In this document: positions 24,857 to 36,571 of the stretch, piece after piece
How the letters are laid out: each line of letters begins with the position of its first letter
How positions within the stretch are numbered: position 1 is the stretch's first letter
From: Branchiostoma floridae
Taxonomy: Eukaryota; Chordata; Leptocardii; Amphioxiformes; Branchiostomatidae
Assembly: GCF_000003815.2 (NCBI RefSeq)
Contig: NC_049996.1
Location: 17,409,322-17,473,321, forward strand
Length of the DNA: 64,000 nt
Direction of reading: 5' to 3'
Program-made: the position numbers and the translations under genes
The notes under the pieces: model-generated
What the model was told of the DNA's origin: nothing
Seen by the model: only the letters and a program-made list of their open reading frames with translations
Databases searched by the model: none

Positions 24857-24864
24857 TATAAATA
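24857..24864 (+). promoter_or_regulatory. TATA-box-like site
   Basis: TATAAATA occurs in GGTTATAAATAGC, followed about 25-35 bases on by a GC-rich stretch (GAGCCGCGCCGG). It heads the GC-richer 24.8-26.0 kb region that ends in the candidate first exon. A promoter is inferred from motif and context only. Confidence 0.3.
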
Positions 24865-25380
24865 GCACCGACGAGCCGCGCCGGTATTGACTCTACCCGA
24901 GGTGTGAAGGAGACGTCCTCCTTATAAACACAGAGTTCCTCCCGCAGGGAGTTTTCCTTGAGGAGACTGAGAAGGTACTTTCACTTTCACAAAGGATTGG
25001 GCTGTGAAAAAGGGAAAGTGATGGAAAAGACTTTCTCCTACTGGATCTTCAAGATGCACCTGCCAACGCGTCTTTAAGGATCTGTGTTCTAACTTCAAGT
25101 CTGCATCAAGGAGGAGTTGCAATCCAGATAGGGAAGGAATTCTGAAGACGCCAATTGTCAGAACCCTGGAGCAGTTCCTTAAGAATTTCCTTGAAGACTC
25201 TGAAGCAGACACATGACGTCTTAAGGTCATTACCAGTATCAGTCCGGGCGGATTTCCGACGGATAAAAAAAGCGTCGTCCCGGCGATGCCTTATCGCTGG
25301 CATCAACCTTCAGAAAACCAGCCGGGATGTTTTTGAGCCCCTCATGCCGTCACACTGAGCCATCGCGAGATCTGCTCCGG

Positions 25381-25775
25381 CCATTTCTGCAGCCTCTCAT
25401 CCACCAACCGCTTTGTAACCTCACTCCTCTGGTCTATCAATCCGTCACAAGTTGTGTGGACAACCCTGCGTATCAAACATCGAGTCTTGCAGCCGCCCAT
25501 CCACCAACAGCTTTGTAACATCCCTCCTCTAGTCCACATATCCATCACAAGTTGTGTGGACGACTGTACATATCACAGATCGAGTCTTGCAGCCGCCCAT
25601 CCACCAACAGCTTTGTAACATCCCTCCTCTAGTCCACATATCCGTCACAAGTTGTGTGAACGACTGTACATATCACAGATCGGGTCCTGCAACCGCCCAT
25701 CCACCAACAGCTTTGTAACATCCCTGCTCCAGTCTATCAATCCATCACAAGTTGTGTGAACGACCCTGCGTTTTG
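25381..25775 (+). repeat. 100-bp tandem repeat x 4
   Basis: CCATCCACCAACAGCTTTGT recurs at exactly 100-bp spacing (phase points 25391, 25491, 25591, 25691) with ATCACAAGTTGTGTGGACGA. It lies in the region that would be 5' UTR of the candidate first exon at 25951. Confidence 0.93.
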
Positions 25776-25950
25776 CGGCCTTCAGTATTACGGTTGTATC
25801 CGGCAGTTTCAAAACCCGCCTGGCTATTCAGTAACCACTCATTGGATCAGTGTAGTCGGTTGTTTCGCCGTTCCAGTTCTGCCTCTCCGTAGTCCAGCCT
25901 TTGCTGATGTTTGATCGGTGTTAGTCAAGCGGTTTGAGGCCTGTGGAAGG

Positions 25951-26002
25951 ATGACATGTTTCCTGAGCTGCTGTATTCACCCTGGGGGCAGGGACTCGTA
26001 CG
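25951..26002 (+). CDS. Possible alternative first coding exon
   Basis: ATG in a fair context (GGAAGGATGA), 17 codons (MTCFLSCCIHPGGRDSY) plus one base, then the strong donor TACG|GTAAGT. An in-frame TGA at 25912 with no ATG between marks this as a true N-terminus if transcribed. The single leftover G fits the two bases opening the FN3 exon at 36572, restoring GAT (Asp) and giving a frame-consistent short isoform that begins at FN3-kinase. The Cys-rich N-terminus could be lipid-modified; that is conjecture. A TATA-like box lies about 1.1 kb upstream. No transcript evidence, and phase agreement can occur by chance. Confidence 0.38.
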
Positions 26003-26170
26003 GTAAGTCTGCGTGGGGCGATGGTGCGTTATGTCGTGTTGCTAGAGTTTCATTAATTAATTTAGCACCTAAATCACTAAATTAATTTAGCATCTAAATC
26101 ACATCCTACTCAAATTGTACTTAGAATCACTAGGAGATGTACCCTATTCACCTTGACCTGTACTTACCTT

Positions 26171-26222
26171 GTTAGAAAGCAAAAACGTACAATAAAGGTC
26201 TTCACTCATTCATTCATTATAG
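26171..26222 (+). mobile_element. LINE 3' tail fragment
   Basis: GTACAATAAAGGTCTTCACT followed by CATTCATTCATT matches the 3' end of the LINE fragment at 49999-50305 read on its own strand. Confidence 0.55.
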
Positions 26223-26229
26223 ACAGATG

Positions 26230-27190
26230 GAGCATGCATTTTACTGTAAGATTCAACATTTTGTCCTAAGGATAGGAAGTACAATTCCTATATGATGTTG
26301 AGCTCAGGCAAAGGTGCTAAATGTTTTTGTTGTTGATGGTGGGTTATGTCGTGTCACTAGACTTGGTCTAGAGTTTTATTTCAGAAGGATCCTGTATTTT
26401 TCTGCTAGATGCAACATTTTGTCCTAAAGATAGGAAATATAATTCCTATATGATGTTGATCTCAACAGGCTCCAAAGATACTAAATGTTTTTGTTGATGG
26501 TGGGTTATGTCGTGTCACTAGTTTAGAGTTTCATTTCAGATGGAGCCTGCATTTTTCTGTTAGATGCAACACTAAAGATAGGAAGTACAATTCCTATGTC
26601 ATGTTGAGCGCAGGCAAAGATACTAAATGTTTTTCATTGATGCTGGGTTATATATGTCATGTCACGAATTTGATTAATGACAGAAGAAGCCTGCTTTTTA
26701 CTGTAAAATGCAACATTTTATCCTAGTCAGTAGTAGTAGTAGTAGTATCCAGTTCTAAAGATAGGAAATACAATTCCTATGTCATCTTGAGCTCTGGCAA
26801 AGATACTAAATGTTTTCATTGATGGTGGATTATGTCGTGTCACTTAGTTTGATCAACGACATATGGAGCCAGATATTTACAGTAAAATGTTAGAACATTT
26901 TGTTCTAAAACTAGGATGTATTTCCTATATTGGCATAGATGTAGAAATATAACGTACATCCTAGGCAATGATACTAAATGTTTTTGGTTGATAATAAACC
27001 CATCATGTCATGTCACTTGGGTTTGATCAGTGACATATGGAGCCTGCTTTTTACCATAAAATGCAACATTTCATCGTAAAGCTAGGATGTACATTTATTA
27101 TTTTGGCAAAGATGTTACAATAGGAATATAATGTGCATCCTAGGCAAAGATGATCCATGTTTTTGCTGATGGTGGGTTGTGTAAGGAGTA
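26230..27190 (+). repeat. Degenerate tandem array, about 150-180 bp x 6
   Basis: Units share GCAACATTTTGTCCTAAAGA, TAGGAAGTACAATTCCTAT, ACTAAATGTTTTTG and GGTGGGTTATGTCGTGTCAC. The first landmarks are at 26271, 26429, 26577 and 26757. It follows the donor of the candidate exon 25951-26002. Confidence 0.85.
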
Positions 27191-28560
27191 GGACTTGATA
27201 AATGCAGTGAGATTTCATTTGTGTTACATCTCATTACTTTGGGAGGTAAGATGTTTCAGAAGTAATCACTATGTAACTGTGCGTACCCCAGTAATGTGTT
27301 TAGCCAAGGAGAGAGAATAATCTATGTATGGTTCAGGTTACTCATATGGCACAAATCTCTCGAGATGACGGAGGGTTATGTCTTGCCTGTAGAGCGTGAT
27401 TCAGACAGATTTTCAATTTTGTCTTCATCTATTTTACACACTCAGGGTAAAGCCCCAGGATGCACGCCTTAGATGTGGGAATGTGGGGATCAAAAATATA
27501 ATAATAATCTGTACTGCATGTTCACGCCCGTAGGCTAAATGCACAAATGACCACAATGGATGAAAATGAGAAAAAAAATTATGTATACAGTAAACTCGAC
27601 TAATGGAAAATGATCAAAATTATCATGATAAAGCAGGAAAGAGGATCCTATTGGCCCCTCTATTGAAATTGTTCAACTTACAGTACATTTTCGAAGGGGA
27701 TCTTTTCAAAAACATGATCTAAAAGTATATACATGTACATAAATATACTAAGATATGAAAAGGTGCTCAAAAACAGGGAATGTCTTATGACAGTACTTTG
27801 AAATAAAAAATTTGTATCTGTGATAAGGTGCTTAAAGGATTGGGGATTATGTACCAGGACCTAAGGACTGCCATATGTAAAGCTAGTATTACATGGTACT
27901 TTGTTCAGCCAAGGAGAGAGAATTAACGCTGTATGTTTTCAGTGACATATGGTACAAAGCTAGGGTGCTGTGTGACAGTGAGTTGAGCTTGATTCACAAT
28001 AGACTGAGACAGATTTGTACTTTTCCTTTTTTGTTGACTGTTCTTGTCTTTATAAACAATTTGAAGATAATTGTCATAACTCATTACTGTTGCGTCCCTA
28101 AATTCGGCATTTATTGTTTTGTGTAACTGGGCCCATTGAAAATCAATACGACAGCATTGAGTGGCCACCCATGTGTCTGAAACTTCAATAAAAGATTAAA
28201 CAAAAGACAACACTACATGCAAGTCCTGAATTGTATGATTTGCTTAGTACATACAATAGATACATTGTACATAGTTTACATACAATATCAGTTCAATTTC
28301 ACATCTATTTGGATACTCAATTATTCCATAAATTCCCCTGCAGTCTTCAGAGTTATTGTTATGGGATGGCATCCAAAACGTCCCTCTTTAGTGAATTCAT
28401 CCAGTCACTTGTGTTCATTTTGTACTGCAATACTACAATAATATTTTACCTGTGTGAATGTCTAACCTTTGCCAAAGTATTTGGTATTAAACATCTCTGA
28501 CAGAGCTTACTTGTGCCTTTCAAAGTGTTAGAGGGCACCTTGGATTATGCCACGGATGTT
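27190..28560. other. No gene recognised
   Basis: AT-rich; short ORFs at 27893-28126 and 28217-28500 have no known relatives or splice context. Confidence 0.5.
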
Positions 28561-28641
28561 CCTTACATGAACACACAGCTCGTGTTACGGACTCTTGTGC
28601 TGAACCCAGTAGTTATGACGGGCTTACAGGGCCTACATGTA

Positions 28642-28868
28642 TAATACAGTGTGTCACCTTTATCTGAGGGTAACCTACTGTATATTAGTTGTGCGTAAAA
28701 AAAAACGTATGTAGGGATGTGAAGTCGACGGACAGTGGTTTCAAATCGGAACATTTTGAAAATATTGCAAATTTGAAACCACTGTCAGCAGACTTAATAC
28801 TCCTAAATGTGCTATTTTTAAGACAACGAATAAAGGTCACCCCACGGATAAAGGTGACCCAGTGTTAT
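28642..28868. mobile_element. MITE family B, copy 2, with nested palindrome
   Basis: Terminal inverted motifs TGTCACCTTTATCTGAGGGT and ACCCCACGGATAAAGGTGAC, with an inner palindrome GACAGTGGTTTCAAAT / ATTTGAAACCACTGTC. CAGTG flanks both sides as a possible target duplication. Confidence 0.72.
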
Positions 28869-28994
28869 ATGTACAGTGTACAGTAGCTGTGTCAGGAGGT
28901 CGATGCTTAAACATGAATGTTGTTACATTTGATGGAGTCAGAAGAATTGCCTTTTTTTACTCCCGTTGATGTCTCTTTGCTTCATAGACTGTAC

Positions 28995-29358
28995 CAGGGT
29001 TATAGCCAGCCTGAAATAATTTTCTGTCCCCTCGATTTTGAATACGATCGAGTGCGCAAGGCGCCAGACGTTGCAACATTTCTAGGGTGGTACGGGCGCA
29101 TGCACCCCCAGAAAATTTTGGAATCTAGACCCTCTGAGAAACAAAATTTCCTTCATTTTGAGGATACATTTTACTGGTAGACTAAGCTGTTCAATGGCAT
29201 CTGTTTTGGTGAAAAATTACACAAGGGAGACAGTTTTATTATATCTTTTCATAACGATTTTTGTCCGTCACAGAGGATGGAATGGTCAAAATTTTTTTCC
29301 GTCCCCAGCTGCAAAATTCCTACAAAGGACGGAAGGACGGGTGCTGGCTACAACCCTG
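28995..29358. mobile_element. hAT-like MITE with 8-bp target duplication
   Basis: Inverted ends CAGGGTTATAGCCAGC and GCTGGCTACAACCCTG are flanked by GACTGTAC (28987-28994) and CACTGTAC (29359-29366), 7 of 8 bases equal. End sequence and 8-bp duplication suit the hAT superfamily. No transposase is encoded. Confidence 0.82.
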
Positions 29359-29604
29359 CACTGTACCCATGTCTTGTTGCCACTCACTGACAGGTAATTG
29401 GTATTATAATATTTGTTTATGACAGTGATAAGTGTCAATGGCTGAATTACAAGATGGCAAAGTCTGATAAATGCAGAGCCTTTAGCTGCATCCCTCATTC
29501 CATCTTGACAGAATATGACCCCCAAAAAAATATAAAACCTGTCTTGAAGCCTCTATAGTGTATGCTTGAAGACCACCTGGCCAATGTCGCCACTTTTTGG
29601 TGGT

Positions 29605-29690
29605 GCCTTAGACATTCGTCGATGTAGGTTAGACATCCAGGTAATAAGATACGCCAAAAAGTAGTTACTCAAGCTACTGCCTTAGACATT
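29605..29690. mobile_element. Fragment of the 1716 inverted-repeat family
   Basis: Carries GATGTAGGTTAGACATCCAG then AGATACGCCAAAAAGTAGTT and ACTCAAGC, matching the 1716 arm plus its outer flank. Confidence 0.6.
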
Positions 29691-29699
29691 ATTTTTTAA

Positions 29700-31380
29700 C
29701 AGATGTATTCATTTAAGAATCCTGTCTGTATATAGTGACCAACTGCCCACACAGACCAACTTTCATTGGTGCCCTGAACGTCATTTAGCTGTAATCGCTA
29801 TTCTGTCATTTTGAACGGCTGAATATTAATAATCGGCATGCCTAATATTTCAGACAATTAAGATTTAATTAGATCACACCAGCACTGGTTTTGCCAACTG
29901 TCCACATATTAGACCTGATTCTATAGCCTATCTCTGATCAGTGGTCTTTTTCAAGGGGCTTTTGACTTTTACAGAATCTGATCTTGTTGTATATTTCAAC
30001 ATTTCACTAATGGAACCATCTAAACTACTGCTTAAAAAGATATCAAGTGTACTTTAGTACCAGGCTTGGCAGAAACTGAATGAACACTGGGTTTTGCAAC
30101 TTGTCCACATAGATTAGTTTCTACAGGTTCCCCAAGTGGTGTTCTTCAATGGACACTTCTGACTGTAACAGTTGTAAAGTCCAACATTTCACTAATGGAA
30201 CTACCCATGCTTGTACTTAAAAAGATATCAAGTTGCACTTTAGTACCAGGCTGTTCAGAACCCAGAGGACCTGAATGAAGATAAGATAATGTAACCTGTT
30301 CTAACACTATCTCCTGAATCTAAATGTCTGACAATAACAGCCGACATTTAGATGAGGGAGATAAATGAAATGTTAGAACAGATGATTATCTTGGATTCAT
30401 GGTTTGAATCATCGCCCTACTTTTCTCCTGTAGTGAAGAAGGTTTTCTGCTTGACTGACTTGACTTTATTCAGATCCACTTTTAGCTTACAACATTATGT
30501 TACCAGCTATTCTTCCAGTGGTCTACATAAAATACATTAATACACGCACAACATTACATACATACAAACATAATATGTACATTGCAAACTATACAGCTGA
30601 GAGAAAAAACAATTTCATTTAGTAACTGTGTTCCAGTGGCAAGCCATTCGGTAGAGGAAGCGCTTCCTTTCTGCATTGGTCCTAGGTTTTGACAGTTTGA
30701 TGCAGTTTGTTGTTGTTGACCGAGTTTGGCAACGACTGTTGGTTGACTGGAATGTGAGTTGGTTGTACAATGTTTTTGGTAGTCGTGCGTGCACTATCCT
30801 GCTGGCCAGTTTCATCCATGGCAAAAGCAATATTATAATTCATTACAAAAATGTAATTCTCGTATTTGTGAAAAATGCTTGATAGGAAGAAAATTCAACA
30901 TGAAAACAGAGTTTGTACCAATTGTATCGGATTCCACAATTTGAAGGAGTCCTCTTAATAAAATTTTGCACAAAAAATGTCAATCAATTCTTTGTTGAAG
31001 CCTGTTCATGTAAGAAAGGTACCAGGTACTTTTTTTAAAACTGCTAACCATGATTTAAGGCTATCTGGGACTGCCTCAGGAAAATGACTGTGCATTTTAC
31101 AATTCTATCATCAAAATGGATATCTTTATGGATGTATGATTAGATAGCACGTCAACCGATGATGATGATGATGATGATGATAAGATAGCAGCTTTATACT
31201 AAATTATAGTTCTGATGATGACATAGCGGTATAATCTTTTGTTACTATTCCTGGCCATGCTAATACATTTCCTCGGTGGCCAGGCACTTTTGAAGTAAAA
31301 ATTCAGCAAGAGTACAAGATGAAAACAGAAGGCTGGGTGGAAAACTAAATGAACCAGGCTATAACCCAGAAGGCTTAAGT
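29700..31380. other. No gene recognised
   Basis: Two related blocks (about 29955-30070 and 30120-30250) share CAACATTTCACTAATGGAAC, AAAAAGATATCAAGT and GCACTTTAGTACCAGGCT, a diverged direct duplication. (GAT)n lies at 31157-31180. Confidence 0.5.
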
Positions 31381-31677
31381 CCCAATTGCACCAGTGCCCG
31401 TAAGAGAGGTATGTAGTCTAACTAGACTAGGCTCCAAAGCCACAAATTTGTCCCGGTGGACTGTCGAATACCAGAGGTACCCCTTGGTGTTCCCCACGGG
31501 TAGGTCATGGCCTATATTTGTTACCGGGTCCGGGTTCATTTTAAGTCCGGCTAAAATTCAACCCCGTGCCCGGCTGGGCCCAAAAATACCTTGGGAGCTG
31601 CAAAGTTTCCCACAGGGCCAGGTAGAAGTCAGGCCTCCTTTTTCAATAAGGACCTAAGCCTTAAACTGTACAGACTT

Positions 31678-31862
31678 TCTAGTCTCCAAGCAGATTCCCA
31701 GTGTAAGTATCAAAGCCGGCCAAGGAGTATAGCCGCCGAGAGTCAATCTGTCGCCTACCGGAATACAGAACCTCCGGTCGCAAACACACACCCAGGCCGG
31801 CTACACTCCTCTGGCAGCTTTTGATACAATCTTTTGCTACCGTAGGATCTGACTGGAGATTA
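31678..31862. mobile_element. MITE family C, copy 1
   Basis: Inverted ends CTAGTCTCCAAGCAGATTCC and GTAGGATCTGACTGGAGATT, inner GCCGGCTACACTCCTCTGGC. Same family as 59481-59653. Confidence 0.8.
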
Positions 31863-32198
31863 CAGAGTTTCCCAACAGACTCTGTTTTCATGTTGGTTCC
31901 AAGAACCAAGGAATTACCTTGTCGCTGCCTAAAGAGCACCCCCTGCGGGCTTATTCCCCCTGACTGAGCTGTAAGTGACAGTCTGCGTGGGTAATTCATG
32001 GGGCCACGTGGGTTTTATCTACGCTTCCCACGTGGGTTATTTGTGGTGCCCACGCAGGTAAACACGTGTCGGTGTAAGATAGGGGGGTGTCGCATTAAGT
32101 GGCTTTGCTGCGTGACAATGATGAACAACACTAAAATCACAGCTGGGCTACAGCAATGCTGGAAACTGATGCATTGGATATTTATTCAGAGTAACTGC

Positions 32199-32288
32199 AG
32201 ACTGAAACATTTCTTGAACTTCAGACTGAAACATTTCTTGAACTTCAGACTGAAACATTTCTTGAACTTCAGACTGAAACATTTCTGA
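32199..32288 (+). repeat. 24-bp tandem repeat x about 4
   Basis: CAGACTGAAACATTTCTTGA then ACTT, repeated with no change. Confidence 0.95.
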
Positions 32289-32721
32289 ACTAAAAATTAA
32301 GAAGACAAAATTTTTTTTTTGGGGGGGGGGGGCTAGGATTAAAATAGTGTGTATAACGCAAACTCCGCTATCCGGAGCTGGTAGGACGGGCCTGAGAAGC
32401 GAGATTAAATCAGGCTAGCATTAAAATACCATGGTCAAAAAAACATACTATCTCTTTGCTGCAAAATGTAGTTCGTACATTCAGTCAGAATATTTCCATC
32501 CCCCAACATTGTAAGTTGTTAAATGAAATAAATTTTAAACTTCTCTGCAAAAACTTTATCAATCAGTATTTCAAGCCTTGAGACCCACAACCGAAGCAAA
32601 TTTTGAAGTAAAGCTTAACTTAGCTATAATAGAGGACCCAGACTTTTGTTACTGCTTGCAAAGTGTACGGGCTATATATATCTACTACCAAACAACCATG
32701 ACAAATACCATGTCCAGAATA

Positions 32722-34970
32722 GATAGAAGAAGAAGAACTTTATTGCACGACAACTGTAGAGGATACAGTGTTTGGCAACTTGAACATACAATACATACAG
32801 AACAGAACACTACATGAGTTACTAGTATCTAAAAATCTAACAGACTAATCTATTTTACACATGGTATAATATTTACAATCAGGCTATCATTATGTGCTGG
32901 TTCATGATAGTATAATATCGTCACGTTTTTTATATGAGTTATATATAAATTGACCGACATAGGCAGATATATCAGCAGGACATGATAGTAACATATTGAA
33001 CATTTCTGTCTTGGTAGGTGGTAACATAGTATCAGATTTGCATTTAATAGACTGTAACATTTTTTGTCTCTCTCTATCATAAGTTGGACAATCCATTATA
33101 AAGTGGGATTCATTTTCAATATTATCATGGCATGTTGGACACAGTCTCTCACTGGCTGGTGTGTTGTGATGTCTACCCTTTTCGATTTGTAGGGAGTGGG
33201 CACTAATTCTTAGTTTCGTAATGATATTTCTAAAGGATTTGTTTTGAACAGTTGAAAGGTAATTTTCAAGACAGAAATCTTTTTTGATTCTGCAATAAGT
33301 ACTAAGTTTGCTTAGACTTCTTATTTCTTGTCTCCAGCCAGAGAGAAATGTGTCTATCAGGCGGTTTTTGAATAAATTTCCAAACTGATTGGCATTCACC
33401 GCAGGGTTGAGCCAAACAGTTTGGAAACCGTGTCTACATAACATGTCTTGTACATGGACAGCCCAGTCTTGTTGTAGCTGAACAGAAGTATTGTAAGCTT
33501 TCTTTACGAGTCTGTCATTTGGGAGACTATGTAATCTAAGCCAATATTTTATCAACTGTGTTTGTGAATCAATGTATAGAGGAAAAACTCCAAGCTCACC
33601 CCTGACCGCGGCGTTAATAGAGCTTTTGGGAATGCCGAGAGTAATTTTGCAATAGTTCAATAGTACAAACTCTAAATCCGCAATTTCATAGGATACTGTT
33701 GGTTGCTGTAGTGTTACGTTTTGTCTGTTAAGTACGTTTGATTGATAGATAATGTTTAGTTTGTCACTGTATTTTTGAAATCGAACAAGGACAGGGCGCG
33801 GTGTGGAGGTGTCTGATGTTTTGCCGATACGAGAAGCTCTGAGGATGTGAATTTCTGATCCCAGTGTCGTACTGAGGATCCTAGCTATTGAATCTCTGGT
33901 ATTCTCATTTTGACTTTCTTCTATACCATGGAATATAAGGTCTCTACCTTGAGCGTTAGTTCCAAGAACTTCACCACAGTATAGAAGAATTGGTTTGATA
34001 CAACTGTTGAATAGGTCAAGTGCTAGTCGAATGGATGGATTGAAATTTGTGGATAAAAGTGATTTTAGTTTAAAGGAAGCCCGAAGAGCTTTCAATCTTA
34101 GCTGTTTGTTGGCGCGGTTAAATGAACCTGAGGGGGTTAGATCGACTCCTAGGTATGTATAAGAAGTTGTAATATCAATTGTGCGGCCTTGTATTTTATA
34201 TGTAGAATGTTGACTGTTTGTCCGTCCATTTTTTGTGAATATCATTACTTTAGTTTTCTTTTCATTTATTGATAATTTCCAAATGGAGCAAAATTGGTCA
34301 AGTGTTCTTAGACATTCCTTCAGGCCTGATTCAGATTTTGATAGAAGAACGAGATCATCTGCCCAGAATAAGCTGTTGATGGGTGTGTCTTGTAGAATGA
34401 GAGGATCAGACGCTCGTGAATTTAATATGTTAGGAAGATCGTTTAGATATAAATTAAAGAGGAGGGGGCTAAGGTTACACCCTTGTCGCACCCCACATGA
34501 TGATTGAAAGTATGGTGATAGGCCATTTGGTGTTTTTACGCAATATCTTACGTTAGAGTACATTGATTTAATGATTTTGAAGAAGTTCCCCCCTATACCT
34601 GATGACAAAAGTTTGTAAAATAAACCGTTCCGCCACACAGAATCAAACGCCTTGCGGAAATCAACGAAACAAGCATATAGTTTACCTGCAGGTTTGGAGA
34701 TTTGTTGGTCAATCAGTGTTTTAAGCACAAAAACATTATCGCTTGTTCTAAAGTTTTTTCTGAATCCAGATTGGAAAGGGGACAATAAGTTTTCGCTTTC
34801 TAAGTAATTTTGCAGTCTTTTGTTTAAGATGAATGTGAATAATTTGCCAACACAGCTGGATACAAAAGTTAGATTTTCTGCTGCAGTCCCAAGAAAAGCT
34901 GCCAGGGGCTTCAAATCTAGCCATCTCTTCAATTTGTCAAAACCTAACCACATTCTAAATATCATAGCTT
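32722..34970 (-). mobile_element. 5'-truncated non-LTR retrotransposon (LINE)
   Basis: On the minus strand: a 687-codon reverse transcriptase ORF, then about 180 bp of 3' UTR ending in AATAAAGTTCTTCTTCTTCT. The apurinic endonuclease region is absent, so the copy is 5'-truncated, the usual outcome of target-primed insertion. It lies upstream of the FN3 exon, in what would be the first intron if the 25951 exon is real. Confidence 0.88.
32902..34965 (-). CDS. Non-LTR reverse transcriptase (partial ORF2)
   Basis: A 687-residue open frame. The RT fingers start near FQSGFRKNFRTSDNVF (64-79); catalytic motif A is FVDFRKAFD (100-108), GVRQGCNLSPLLFNLYLNDL (158-177) follows, and the catalytic WADD box is at 201-204. 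A thumb region (YTYLGVDLTPSG) and a C-terminal Cys/His motif, CPTCHDNIENESHFIMDC, complete it. The ORF is uninterrupted, so the copy is young, but it lacks the N-terminal endonuclease. The clade (CR1/Jockey-like or other) cannot be fixed by eye. The C-terminal IYNSYKKRDD matches VYNCFKKREE of the fragment at 50124. Confidence 0.93.
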   Translation of the reverse strand: MIFRMWLGFDKLKRWLDLKPLAAFLGTAAENLTFVSSCVGKLFTFILNKRLQNYLESENLLSPFQSGFRKNFRTSDNVFVLKTLIDQQISKPAGKLYACFVDFRKAFDSVWRNGLFYKLLSSGIGGNFFKIIKSMYSNVRYCVKTPNGLSPYFQSSCGVRQGCNLSPLLFNLYLNDLPNILNSRASDPLILQDTPINSLFWADDLVLLSKSESGLKECLRTLDQFCSIWKLSINEKKTKVMIFTKNGRTNSQHSTYKIQGRTIDITTSYTYLGVDLTPSGSFNRANKQLRLKALRASFKLKSLLSTNFNPSIRLALDLFNSCIKPILLYCGEVLGTNAQGRDLIFHGIEESQNENTRDSIARILSTTLGSEIHILRASRIGKTSDTSTPRPVLVRFQKYSDKLNIIYQSNVLNRQNVTLQQPTVSYEIADLEFVLLNYCKITLGIPKSSINAAVRGELGVFPLYIDSQTQLIKYWLRLHSLPNDRLVKKAYNTSVQLQQDWAVHVQDMLCRHGFQTVWLNPAVNANQFGNLFKNRLIDTFLSGWRQEIRSLSKLSTYCRIKKDFCLENYLSTVQNKSFRNIITKLRISAHSLQIEKGRHHNTPASERLCPTCHDNIENESHFIMDCPTYDRERQKMLQSIKCKSDTMLPPTKTEMFNMLLSCPADISAYVGQFIYNSYKKRDDIILS

Positions 34971-35060
34971 CCCAATCTTAGCTTCTTGAGTTATGCTGTA
35001 CAACTTTAACACAAAAGCTGTTGCAAAGTACATGTATACCGCTTATAACAGTTTCAAATA

Positions 35061-35276
35061 TACTGTAAAATTTAATGCATTTAAGTTCGTGGGGATTTTA
35101 TTTCAGAGTAGCGAGAAAAAGGACTTTTTGCGGTGGTTTTAAGTTTGCGGTAGCACCATGCACTGTTACAGTAGTCTCTTACTGTCATGGAAAAATGTTA
35201 GCGGTGGTTTCAAGTTCGCGGTGAAGTGGCTACCATGAACATTAAACCACCACAAACATTTCTGCATTTACAAAAT
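35061..35276. mobile_element. MITE family A, copy 2
   Basis: Shares TGCATTTAAGTTCG, AAAAAGGACTTTTTGCGGTG, GTAGCACCATGCACTGT and the end ATTAAACCACCACAAACATT with the copies at 9580 and 62325. Confidence 0.92.
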
Positions 35277-35454
35277 GTACAGTACTAGAAAAAACATCAC
35301 CTTCATGTCAAGGTACATGTAATTTAACTTAGACACACTGAATACCCTTGCCACGGCCGTGGGTGAAATGTGATTTGCATTCCGTCCGCAGCTCATGGAA
35401 TGTAATTCTGGCTTATGCTTCACATTTCTTTTCACTTGTCTGATCGAAACGGAA

Positions 35455-35712
35455 TCCCGCTGAGGGAAGGAAAGAAAAGAAACGGCAGGGCTTCGTCTGA
35501 CAGACGTGCTCGCAATTCTTCACTTTCAGGCCATCCTAGGTCAATATTCGGGTTCCAGGATTTAAAATGGCTGAACAAGAACATAAACATAAACATAGAG
35601 ACTGAGGGGAAAGTTTTATCTGACAAGCCAAGTTCAGGGAAGGGAAGAAAATGAACGGCAGGGCTTCGTCTGACAGACGTGCTTGCAGTTCTTCACTTTC
35701 AGGCTACGTCAG
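35455..35712 (+). repeat. Direct repeat, about 75 bp x 2, 182 bp apart
   Basis: GCAGGGCTTCGTCTGACAGA then CGTGCT.GCA.TTCTTCACTT and TCAGGC occur at 35483 and 35665. Confidence 0.88.
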
Positions 35713-35719
35713 GGCAATT

Positions 35720-36571
35720 TGTTGGTTCTAACTGATTCTAAGGGCTATCAACATTACAACACATACATGTACAGGGACTGAGGAGGAAGTCTGTACCATG
35801 ATTTTTTTGCTTAGAGGGGTAGAAGGAATGATTGGTTCAGTCTGTAAAAAGAACTTCAATATATATCAACATATGTCTGCAATTTGCTAATAAAATACAT
35901 CTTATAGACTCAAGAGAAAGTTTGTCCATGATATAGAGTATTACCTTTACCTTTAAGGTACACACAGGATTAAATTTTCAGGAAAAAAAATCAGATGCAA
36001 TTATGGTCCTCAAGTTTTCGTCAAAGCCCTCTATTTTTATCTGGACCACTTGCGAGAATTAAAATGGCTAAGAACCAATGAAGAAATGTTCTCACCTTGT
36101 ATGTACAGATTTCTAAGGGCTTAGAGCTGGTATTTGCAACTTAATCTGATGGTATAATTAAAATCCATTCATAGGCTGTGGTTTCTGACAGGCTGAATTC
36201 CAGTTTATCTCAATGTTTCTAAACATTGCGATTAACAACATCACATTGTTGTCACAAACACACACTCTATCCCACTCTGTGTATTGTCAAACCAGTCTGA
36301 GTTGACCACACAAGCCCCTGAACTAAATCAGTGGCCATAGCTTAGACAGCCTGCAGTCAGAGATTTAGTCTGGTTCCAACCATTAATATTGCTGTCTAAT
36401 GACAAGACTGTCGGGATCCCAGACCAACACGAAGAGGGTGTTCCCATCAAGACTTATGTTTTTGCAATGACTCCCTTGGAAATCAGTTACCAAAATTAAC
36501 TACCCATGGAAAAGATTCCTTTCACTAGAAATAGTTTTTGTTTGTTTACTAGTTGTTGTTGTTTACACCAG
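35720..36571. other. No gene recognised immediately upstream of the FN3 exon
   Basis: Ordinary AT-rich sequence with no repeat recognised. No Ig-type exon is seen. Confidence 0.5.

Noticed and set aside
24922-25306. Minus-strand ORFs of 102 and 66 codons
   Set aside because: No homology or splice signals; they overlap the GC-rich leader of the plus-strand candidate exon.
31394-31999. Plus and minus ORFs of 77-106 codons
   Set aside because: They overlap a palindromic MITE and have no recognisable protein features.
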